DNA of 64,000 bases from contig JAOTOM010004962.1 of assembly GCA_034440615.1 (NCBI GenBank), positions 564,501 to 628,500 on the forward strand, written 5' to 3'. The translations under genes were made by a program, and so were the position numbers. The DNA comes from Ashinkailepas kermadecensis. Taxonomy: Eukaryota; Arthropoda; Thecostraca; Neolepadidae. The notes beneath the pieces were generated by a model. The model saw only the letters and a list, made by a program, of their open reading frames with translations. It searched no databases and was not told the DNA's origin. Shown here one piece after another: positions 28,001 through 40,000 of this stretch (within the stretch, counting starts at the first letter, position 1; each line of letters opens with the position of its first letter).

Positions 28001-31000
28001 AGCGCATCAGCGCCGATTTTGGTAGTCTGGCGCTAAAACATTTTTTGACTTTAGCGGCCCCTAACTTGAAAAATTTTCGGCCGATTTCAATTTTTCTTCC
28101 TTTAAACGACGTGCCGTTCATTTCTAGGCAGGTACACCGAAAATTGCGTATATCGACCGGTAAAATCTGCAGTTATTTGCGAAAAACCGGAGGGGTGGGC
28201 GGATTTCGCCCCCCCTCCAGTGCGCGTGTTAAAAGTCCAGGGTTCAACACTCGCTGCGCTCGGGACGTTTCCCAATCCCGCGGCCCACCGGCGAAACAGT
28301 GTGGGCGGCGCCATTAGCCATGAATGTGCATAAAGTGCGTCGTTAACAACCCAATAAACAAACAAACCACTACGTGGCCCTGCCAAAATTGCCTGGTGGA
28401 ACACCTTGCCCAACTCGCTTGAGTGTGGGGCTGGACTTCCAATTTCGGGATTATGAGATCATGATTTTCGAGCTTTCGAAATGTGGTGTATAATTGTGTT
28501 CCATCAGAACACGTGCCCTATCACAGCTCGAGTGCTCAGCTTGGACTACAATTTACGGGGGGAAATTAAAGCAAGACACAACAAGATCAACGTACATAAG
28601 AAGCGATTTCCAAACTAAATATACCTTAGCATACAAGTGCTGGTATGAAAGCAAAGGAATAAGAATCCACTTGTCGTGGCGATTCCCATGGAATGTAATG
28701 GGTTCTCATAGCTTCATTATCAAACCTGCTAACTTCTCAGCAGAAATAAGGAGGGAACAACATTCCGGATGGCACATCCTCTGAATGACGAATACTCAGA
28801 GCAGGGTTGGTTGGGTTTCAGCCTCCATTATCAGTAGAAAAAAGACGAAATGGACGAACAAAACAAAAATAGTAGAAGCGGCCAGTCAATATTAGCGAAT
28901 GGAGTGGAAATGCCCAGCTTGCCGGGGCCCGCAAATGTAACAGAGGAGCTGCGACACCATCACCAGAGCCGCTTGATTGATTATTTAGGTCTAAGGGCGC
29001 GCCGACTACAGGGTCATTTTATTGGGTCATTTGGTGCCGATTCACCAGAGCCGCCAAACGGCGCCAACATACCGAGTTGCGGCAGCACGGAAGAACTCTG
29101 CCTTGAGCGGGAACACCTCGCCGGCCGATTTGGTCTCGGTGTCGCCGTAGTCGATGTACTGAACCATCACCTGGCCGCCGCCCGTCTTCACCACCTGAAA
29201 CACGGCGCCACAGCGTCGCACAGCCGTCACACGGCGTCACACAGGGGCGGGGATGGCCGAGTTGTTAAAGTGTTGAGCTGTGGGTACCAAAGATCCCAGG
29301 GGGACGAGTGGTCTAGGGGTAAGATGCTCGTCTCACAATCGAAAGATTGTGGGTTCGAGTCTCACCTGTCGCTACTCTTCGCCCGCGACCAATCGGCGTG
29401 AGAGATTGGCGACGCTATATGACTCAACGGTCGACGTGTCGTAAAAACCAATAACCAAAGATCCCAGGTTCAACACTCGCACCACTCGGGACATTTCCCA
29501 ATCCTGCGGCCCACCGGCGAAAAAGTGTGGGCGGCGCCATTAGCCGTGACCGTGCATAGAGCGCGTCGAGAACCACCCAATAAACAAACAGACAAACAAA
29601 CAAACAACGTCACACAGCTGCGGTCACAGCGTCAGTCACAACACCAGTCACAGCGTCAGTCACAACACCAGTCACAGCGTCAGCCACAACACCAGTCACA
29701 GCGTCAGCCACAACACCAGTCACAGCGTCAGTCACAACACTAGTCGCAGCGTCGGCCACAGCAGCCGGTCACAGCGTCAGTCACAACACCAGTCGCAGCG
29801 TCGGCCACAGCTGCGGTCACAGCGTCAGTCACAACACCAGTCACAGCATCGCAGAGGGGCACAGAAGGACCGGACGTGACGGGCAGTGCCGGGGCCAATC
29901 TTGACCACACGCGTTCCCGGCGGCAGCCGGAGGAGATCTCAGCCCGGACGGCCGCCACACTCGGTGCACCAGAGCCGGCACGCACCCTCGCCCGGTAGAA
30001 GGTGCCGTTGATGGCCGACGCGGCGGCGCAGAACGCGCCGACGGCGGCCGCCAGGGTGGGCAGCGCGCCGCCGCCGTACGTCGCCTGCATCCGCTCCTCC
30101 ATGGCGAACATGGCGCCCGCGTCGGCGGCCAACAGCTGGCCGAAGAACAGCGCCGCAGACTCCGCGTACGTCACCGTCACCGTCTCACTTCTGCCCAGCG
30201 TCACCTGTCGGTCAGGTCAGGTCGGTCTGCCCCACAGACTTACTGCTGCCCACGACCGCCTGTCAGCAGGGTTGGATTTAGGTATTTAGGTGTTTTAATC
30301 CTGGTTTTGGAGAGGAAAATTTGGCGGCATTCCAGGTAGGATATTTTTTAACATAAAAACTCCAACTCCAGTCTGCACTTTTCAGTCAGCTTCTGACATC
30401 TTTATCAAGCAGCAATGAGCTTGCAGTTTTTTCACAACCTCTTCAGTCTCTTGACGAATAAAGGAGTGGATAATTTCCCAAAGAGGATAATGTTCTAGAT
30501 GGTTGGTTATTAGTTTTTACGACACGTCGACCGTTGAGTCATATAGCGTCGCCAATCTCTCACGCCGGTTGGTCGCGGGCGAAGAGTAGCGACAGGTGAG
30601 ACTCGAACCCACAATCTTTCGATTGTGTGACGAGCATCTTACCCCTAGACCACTCGTCCCCGAAGTCCATAACAGCCACTATACGTGGATGGCATGTATC
30701 GTGAAATAAATAAATAAATAAATGTTTTAGATGACAACCTAAGACAGGTCGCGGGCGAAGAGTAGCGCAGGTGAGACTCGAACCCACAATCTTTCATTGT
30801 GTGACGGCATCTTACCCCCAGCCACTCGTCCCCGAAGTCCATAACAGCCACTATACGTGGATGGCATTACGTGAAATAAATAAATAAATAAATGTTCTAA
30901 ATGACAACCTAAGACAGAGCCGTGCTTCCAATCCTGCCTGCAGGTCAGGCATCACAACTACCATGCTACCGCCATCCAGGATCACTTGGAGGTCAAATCA

Positions 31001-34000
31001 GGTCATGTAGGGTCAGAGAAGACCATCACTTCGTACCCATAGCTTCATCAGTACTCCATAATCGGTCGATAAAAATTGTTGCGCATACACAAAAATCGGA
31101 GGTATAATGGATTGCACATACCAGGAGACATCTCCTTCGATGAATTCATGTACCGAAACACTTCGCATCGATAATTGTTCACAGTGTGAACAATTATCGA
31201 ATGCTCACTGTGATATCGATATAGAACATTGTGCTTCCCATCAATCTCCAAAATTTATCCGCACAACCGCCAACAGATGACTGGAAACGGCACGGAAAGG
31301 CAGCAGAACAGTCGGGGGAACTCCTACACAGCAGGGACAGTGGCCGCCGGGCTCAGGCCACACGGCGGCCACCGCAGCTAGTCGTTAAACGTGGGAATTT
31401 GTGCACAGGATTCTTCGACGCCAACGACATGTCTCTCCCCCTCCCCCTCCCACGGGAGGCTGCCAACAACTGTAGCTCTGAAACGACGCGAATCAATGAA
31501 AAACCGTCAATCTGACCTATTAGCCGGGACACATGTATGTATGTATGTATGTATTTATGTACATAGGAGGGAAATACTGGCACCTTGCAACTATCCATAA
31601 GAATGAAGGCTGGGAATGGCAATTTATTTTTTAAAGACACCCACACACAAAATCCCTCATCAAAGTAGGTTATTTTGCGCTTGGGTGAGTATATCCACGC
31701 GAGAACCTCGCCCGTCGATTACATGCGATAATTTGGCATATCAGTGTTTGCCGAATGGTGAGAAACGGACAGCACTCAACCAAAATGAAGTTTCAGCAAG
31801 TTTTATTCTGCCTAAACCATGAGAAAGGCCACTGCTGCACACTTCAAATCTTTAGGTATCATTTTACGGGGGATTTAGAGCTTGAAAAGATCGCAGCTGT
31901 ATATCAAACACACATCGTGGTTGCTAAAGTGGCCTCAATATAGCTACCAGTAGCAATGCCTTTTGTAGTTTGCAATCCCTCATAATCAGACAAATGATGA
32001 AAGTCGAATTCAGAAGATAAAAATACAAGAAACGGTGGTCAAAATATATATCTTTTGTTAGATGATATAATCGCCACCGTTAAATATTGACCGTGCGATG
32101 CGCTACCGGCAGCAAGACATTACAATCAAACAAACTGCAGCCACTGTTAAATATTGACCGTGCGATGCGCTACCGGCAGCAAGACATTACAATCAAACAA
32201 ACTGCAGCCGCTGGATCGTACCCACGGTGCGGTACCGACCGGCCTGCCACCTGATTTCGCCTGCGGCTGGCAGACACCACTGACCGCAGCCGACCGTTAC
32301 TAACCTGTAGCCGCCTCGCCGTTACCTGACTGACCTGTGGCAGCAGCACAGTGACCTTAGACTGGCCTGCAGCCGCTACACCGTGACCTATGACTGGCCT
32401 GTAGCCGCCCCACCGTGACCTTGACCTATGACTGACCTGTAGCCGTCCCACCGTGACCTACGACTAACCTGTAGCCGCCCCACAATGACCGACAACTGGC
32501 CCGTAGCCGCCCCACAGGACCTATGACTGACCTGTAGCCGCCCCGCCGTGACCGATGACTGACCTGTGGTGGCCGCACTGTGACCTGCGCAGTCACGGCC
32601 TTGACCTCGGCGGCCGGAGGCGGCAGTGGCCGGCGGCCGCGCATCTTCTCGCACATGACGGCGCCGACGTCGAGCGGCGGCTGGCGGGACGCGTCCGTCA
32701 GTCGGACGATCCGCTTCTCCCCCAGCTGGTCGAGCACCTCGCACAGCAGCCGCGCGCCGGCGGTGAGCGCACGCAGCTGCTCCACCAGCTCGGCGGTGCC
32801 GTGCGACATCTCCAGCCCCGACAGGCAGCAGTGGACCGTCTGTCACACAGGCCGCGTCACGTCAGGCCAGCAGTGTGCCTCTTGACAGACCACAGATCAC
32901 ATCAACAGTTGGTCTCCTGACAAACAAAGGTCAGGTGAGCAGTGGGCCTCATGCGTCCAGGTCCGGTCAGCACATCACCTTACATACGAGAGGCCACATC
33001 GGCAGAGCACCTCATGGTAAACGTCAAATCAGTGGAACCTCTGATAGATGAGAGATCAGCTGGGCCAGGCAGTAGGTGCCATCAGGACTGCCTGTGTGCA
33101 GTCAGTCACATCTCATTGGCGCCAACTCCGGTGAGCTCGGGTCAGACTGGGTCAGGCCACCTCAGGTCAGGTCAGATCAGGTCAGGCGACTGACCTGCGT
33201 CGGCAGGGCGGCCAGGTGCGGCTCCAGCATGAAGGCCGACGTGGTCGGGATCATCTCGGACGTGCCCAGGTCCACGTACAGCACCTTCATGTCCCGGCGG
33301 CCAACGCTCACGATACGCGCCCGCTGGTAGCTGGCATCCTGTCCCGGAGGTCAGCACAGGTCACTGGAGGCGCGCACAGCCCGCCAGATGCTCACGATAC
33401 GCGCCCGCTGGTAGCTGGCATCCTGTCCCGGAGGTCAGCACAGGTCACTGGAGGCGCGCACAGCCCGCCAGATGCTCACGATACGCGCCCGCTGGTAGCT
33501 GGCATCCTGTCCCGGAGGTCAGCACAGGTCACTGGAGGCGCGCACAGCCCGCCAGATGCTCACGATACGCGCCCGCTGGTAGCTGGCGTCCTGTCCCGGA
33601 GGTCGGCACAGGTCACTGGAGGCGCGCACAGCCCGCCAGATGCTCACGATACGCGCCCGCTGGTAGCTGGCATCCTGTCCCGGAGGTCAGCACAGGTCAC
33701 TGGAGGCGCGCACAGCCCGCCAGATGCTCACGATACGCGCCCGCTGGTAGCTGGCGTCCTGTCCCGGAGGTCGGCACAGGTCACTGGAGGCGCGCACAGC
33801 CCGCCAGATGCCAACGGTTGCCCGCCGTGACCGGCGGAGAACCATGCCAATCCTTCCACCCGCCGACGTGTCCCTGCCAGCCCTGCATACGCAAGCTTCT
33901 CGATCTTGATCGGCTCGTGACGTCAGAGCGTTCCGGCCGCAACTAGTCAGATCGACCATGGCCAAGTGGGGCCACAAGCACCAGACCTTGAAAGCGGCGC

Positions 34001-37000
34001 AAACGACCCCTTCACCCCACTGTGACAAGTATTTAACGCGACAATGAGTCACAGAAGCTACGGCAATCACGGCCCGGGCCGAGCTTTAAGGGAGAGACAC
34101 AAACTAAGGAAAAACACGCAAAAAATTGAAAGGCCTCAATGCCACTCTGAAACGTACGCCCTTTGAAAATGTGTAGTGACAAGATGGCTAGCGATGGGAA
34201 TCGGAAGTTTAAAGCACTTGTGGCTATACCGAACAGCGAAAAGTACCTGAGATGGGGCTACGTCGTCGCTTTTTAGTCTTTAGATTTATTCCCAGCAACG
34301 CCCACAAGGATAAGGCCAACGAGAAGTGGGACCCACCCCCAATTCCAATGTCCACGAGTTTATCGCATATTCACAGCATGCACCACCTCTCCAGCATGGC
34401 GGCATGCCGTTGTCGCGGCGCTCACCGACCTTGAATACGGCGCACATGGCGCCGTCGGCCGCCTGCTCGACGGGCAGCGGACACGCCAGCACGTTGAGCG
34501 AGTCGGTGAGGCGCGCAGTCAGCTGACGCTGCTGACCATCGGCGTCGGTCGGCCGCACGCACAGGCTGTTGACCGACGTCACCGACACGACGCGCACCTC
34601 GGCGCGTGTGCCGGGCGGCAGCATGGCGGCCGGCGACGGTGGCGCCGCCACCGGCCGCGGCGACGAGGTGGCCACCGGCCGCGACGTCGGCTCGGCACGC
34701 AGGTAGGCGCCGGCGCGCACCAGCAGCTCCAGCACGCTGGTGCCCAGGTCGAACAGCTCCACCTGGCGCGGCGGCTGGTCAGCGCGCCGGCGGCCAGGTC
34801 AGGCAGGTCAGGAGCGGTGATGGTATTGGGGGGTATGAGACGGAGGCCAGGTCAGGCAGGTCAGGACCGGTGATGGTATTGGGGTGGGGGGGGTATGAGA
34901 CGGAGGCCAGGTCAGGCAGGTCAGGAGCGGTGATGGTATTAGGGGGTATGAGACGGAGGCCAGGTCAGGCAGGTCAGGAGCGGTGATGGTATTGGGGGTA
35001 TGAGACGGAGGCTTATCAGGTGAGTCGGGTCTTGCGTAAGATCGTGTGTAAAATGTCAGAGGTCACGGGTCTGGGCGCTACATGACCAATGACGTCGACG
35101 CGCCTTCAAGCTTGAATAACCAACTACCGTCAGTGACAGGTGCCAGGTCGCAGGTCAGACCCGCGTGATCACGGATCACAGATGGGCCCAGTTTGGGGCC
35201 ACATCACGAGTAAACTGTCACGTCCAAGGTAATGTCAGGCTACTGGCCAGACTGGTGGTGTCACGGGTTGGATAGGTCCGGCAGTGGATGAGCTGGATAC
35301 ACTCATAGGTTAGTGCAGAGTGCCTTATGGACAGACGACAGCCTTCAGCAGGAAATTCTGGGCTAGTGGCTGCATCAACACACACATTCAGAATGGCAAC
35401 AACTATGCTGTAACTACAGTCGCAGAAGAGCACACGCAACACCCGAGCATTCGCTTCCCTCAATCCATCTCACTACGGGTGTTCTTACTCGATGCCACGA
35501 GTTGCAACTTTCTCTACATTAAGATTACACCTTAGCTTGGCTATGCTAAGCATCAGCCATGTTACTTTGCTAGACGTGGTTATCAACAGGTTCTGTTGTA
35601 TCCGTCTTGGCCAGGTCAGTTCAGTTCAGTTCAGTTCAGTTCAGTGCAGTTCATAGTTCTTTCGTTCTTTCGTTCGTTCATTCGTTCATTCGTTCGTTCA
35701 TTCGTTCGTCCGTCCGTCCCTTCTCCCTGGGAGTGTCTATAATGCCCACTTTTTTTCCCGATGGACGATCTCAGTAATTACGAAGTGGATGTCGATGAAA
35801 AGTGCAGTAATAGATGTATTTTAATTAATGTAGTGGTTTTGATCTACAACCGTTATGAGTATTTTCTTTCAATTATCTTTAAATCGCCCCCAAATGGCGT
35901 TGAAACGCTGTAATCACAACAATGGAAAATGCCCGATGGACGATCTCAGTAATTACTGCATCGATTTTCATGAAAATGCCTCTAAAATAAACTTCGACAT
36001 CGATATTGGGCCCGTTCAGTCACATCTAGCCGACATAATTAGGTAGAAAGCCACGAAATGACTGATTGAAATTCGAGATTTGCCCGATGGACGATCTACG
36101 AAAGTAATTTACAGAATTGCGCCAAACACATTAATTGATGTCTTTTCACCGCATTCGATCAGTCGAGGCAGTTAAGAGAAAAAACTAGCATATGAAATAT
36201 GAAATAGACTGAACACGGAAGTCAGTACAACCGTGAACCAAGCTTTCAGTCATCCTACAAATATATCACCCATCTCTGATTGAATTGCGATGTTATGGAT
36301 TTCTACATTTCATGTTATTTTTTCTCTTAACTGCCTGAACTAATCTAATACGGTGAAAAGACATTGATCAGTGTGTGTTTGGCTCAATTCTGTATGTTAC
36401 TTTCGTAGATCGTCCATCGGGCAAATCGCGAATTTCAATCCCTCATTTCGTGGCTTTCTACCTATTTATATCGGCTGGAAATGACTCAAATGGTTCAAAA
36501 TCGATGTAGAAGTATATTTTAGAGACATTTTCATGAAAATCGGTGCAGTAGTTACTGAGATCGTCCATCGGGAATTTTTTTATTGTTGTGGTTACAGCAT
36601 TTCAATGCCATTTGGGGGCAATTTAAAGACATTTGAAGGAAATTATTAATTACGGTTGAAGGCAGGCGCGCACCCAAGATTTTTCCATGGGGGGGGGGGC
36701 CCGGACCGAAAAGGGCACTTGGCCGGCTCAAAAAGGGCACTTAACCGGCTCCAAAGGGCACTTTGCGGCCCGGGGCACACTGGAAGGTTTGTTGACCGAG
36801 GGGGGGTAGCAAGCAATTTGTTTCAAAATTGCTAGAAAAAATGATTTTTTTGGCCGGAATGTCCCAAATTTAGCCCGAAAATCACCTGCCTTATGATAAG
36901 GCAGGTGATTTTTGGGCTAAATTTGGGACATTCCGGCCAAGAGGGCACTTTTCGGTCAAAAGCAGCGTTGGAAAAATGGTCATTTTTTGGACACTTGCCT

Positions 37001-40000
37001 GTCCAAAGAATTATACACTCCCCAAAAAAATCCACTCCTTACATTGCCAAATATCAGATGAACAACTAATGCATAACAAGCAATCCCAGCTAGTTCTGCC
37101 ACCAATTAATGGTGATAATTGTGAACATTGTCTGAGTAACATGTTCTCTGTTCACATATGTTCAGCATATTCATGTGAGCAGCATGCACCATGGGCTATA
37201 TGGTGACCTATGGCTATCAGTGAGAATGAGATCCACTGTAGTTCTAGTAATCATCTTGCATAACCATTTGGGCCCTTGACACAACTTGGCCACATCATTT
37301 GGTATAATGTACATTTGTTATTTCAGGTGATCATCGGAGCTGCAGAAACATTCAGAGAGAATGCAAGGAGCAGAACAGAAGATAAGATGCCCATGAGATT
37401 TGAAGAATGCCACCCTACCAGCATACAGAATGAAAGCCAAAGTTGTGATTCCCATGCAGCCTGAACAACATTGAATATGTTTAATAAAATGGTGCAAGTT
37501 ATGTGTGTACAATGTCATTGTCATGTCTGGTACAAGTGAATGAATAAACATCTATGCCTTAATTTGTACATTTTCCATTCATGAAAAATGCCCTGACCAG
37601 AAGAAAAGTGCTCAGAAGAATAAAAGGCCAGAACCAGAAAGCAAACTACAGTAGTCCATACACAAATGTGATTAGAGGCATGAAGGGAATACATTTCTTA
37701 ATACCTTGGCAGGTGCAAGTTGTGCTTGACCACTGCATACTTTTAAAAAAAAGTGGGAGGGCAAAACAACATGGCACCTACTCAGTGTGGGATATAGACT
37801 GAAAAGTGATCATTTTCAGAGAAACTGAGTGGTCGCATCACCTTAGTCACATTAAAATACATCATATTCCACAAATTCACAGGATCAAATAAAAATAAAA
37901 ACAATCCATGAATCAAAAATCAAAATGATGAAATAAAATCAACAAGAATAGAAAATAAAAGGTACAAGTAGTACCTGCCTAGGCAGGTACCTACCTAGAC
38001 CCCTGCAATATATCCGTACACCTGCTATAGGTATAAGTGAATGAATAAACATCTATGCCTTAATTTGTACATTTTCCATTCATGAAAAATGCCCTGACCA
38101 GAAGAAAAGTGCTCAGAAGAATAAAAGGCCAGAACCAGAAAGCAAACTAGAGTAGTCCATACACAAATGTGATTAGAGGCATGAAGGGAATACATTTCTT
38201 AATACCTTGGCAGGTGCAAGTTGTGCTTGACCACTGCATACTTAAAAAAAAAAGTGGGAGGGCAAAACAACATGGTACCTACTCAGTGTGGGATATAGAC
38301 TGAAAAGTGATCATTTTCAGAGAAACTGAGTGGTCGCATCGCCTTAATCACATTAAAATACATCATATTCCACAAATTCGCAGGATCAAATAAAAATAAA
38401 AACAATCCATGAATCAAAAATCAAAATGATGAAATAAAATCAACAAGAATATAAAATAAAAGGTACAAGTAGTACCTACCTAGGCAGGTACCTACCTGGA
38501 CCCCTGCAATATATCCGTACACCCGACATATGTATTGCACGGCATTATCATAGCTAAGGCATCATGCTTTGATCATGATTGATCCTTGCAACCCAACGGC
38601 AATGAGAGGCATTCAATTTCAACAACTAAATCGAGCCTAATTGCTTACGTCTGCCGACACCACACCACAGCAGTTAGTACCCTCACTTCCTTCCTCCCGG
38701 CCCATTAATTATCCAAATACCTAATCACAACACGAAAGCACCGCACAAATTACATTCACCACAAGATTCCCATCTCTGGGCTTCCAAACTCAAAATACGA
38801 AGTAATCCCTTCTCAAATGAAGGACGGCTCCATGCGTCTCACGGCTACTAAAGGGAAACTACCACTGCCCGAGTCGTCTGATAAATTTACAAGCTCTTGG
38901 ACGGGGGAGAATCAGGGCTCTGCAGCTGCCACTCTTTCGGGAGCTACTTAAACCGCTGCGAAAAAAAGACAATAAACACTCTAATTTTTAATGATTTCTG
39001 AAAGATTGGGATGTGCTACATTAACTGACGAAGGAGAAAAGGTTTATTTCTGAAGTTTGAAGCAATCTTATCCCATATACACAAAAGATATCAACTTCAA
39101 TGTACGTATGAAAATTGGCCACAACTGTCCAAAACGTTCTCCAAACCTGCTAGGACTTTGTGACAAAATAGGCACCCAAACAACCAGAAATTTCAGTGTC
39201 TTTTGTTTTCACGGCATTCGTTGGTTCGGAACACCACGTATTTGTGACACAAGTACTGTTTATGCCACTCGGACACGGAGAATCTCCAAGACCGCCCCCC
39301 CCAAAAAAAATTGACTTTGTGAACTTACTCCGATTAGCCTACATATACTTTTTTCTCAATGTGAATTCAGAATAAATATTATTTCTCTAATTTTTTCGGG
39401 GATTGGTTTTATCACATTTCAATTTTGAGCCTTTTTGTAGGTCATAATTCCCCATTATATTTTGTGTACGTCATAGTGTGGTTTGCTAATTGGGCCATAA
39501 TTTCCGCTGCCCTCTCTGCCCCTCATCGTGTTATTTCCGCCGTGTGCGGTATCTTCTGTGTCTCGTGCTCGTGAGGTGAGGTCGTGTCGGTTTGATCTCG
39601 CTATTTTTTTTGTCTGGTTGCGAATTGAAAGAAAAGCGGTTGCTACTGATGTGACAGTTCGGGTAGTGGCCGTATTGTGTTCCCTGTTAGCGTTGTAAAT
39701 TCCAGTTATTCTCGTTAGTCTGGAGTTGCGAAGAGATGGTAGTGTAGCTCTTTGTTCTCTCCCAGGGCAAGCTCTTTGTTGTCAATCGTGACATGGTGAA
39801 CGCAATGCAAATGACCTGGACAGGTTAGTGGTGGTTTCTATTACCACATGCCTTGTCACATGGGTTGATAACTTGATACTCCAATGGCATAGACGTTTAA
39901 GACCCAATTTTATTTTATTTTATTGTAAGCCTTGCTTGATCGTCATGCAAAGAGAGCGTAATAATTTTGTAAGCCACTGTAGCACAGCAGAAGCTGTGTA

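Noticed and set aside
29303..29375. Functional tRNA-Val gene
   Set aside because: It is the head of a repeated SINE; the acceptor stem is not properly paired and no isolated copy exists.
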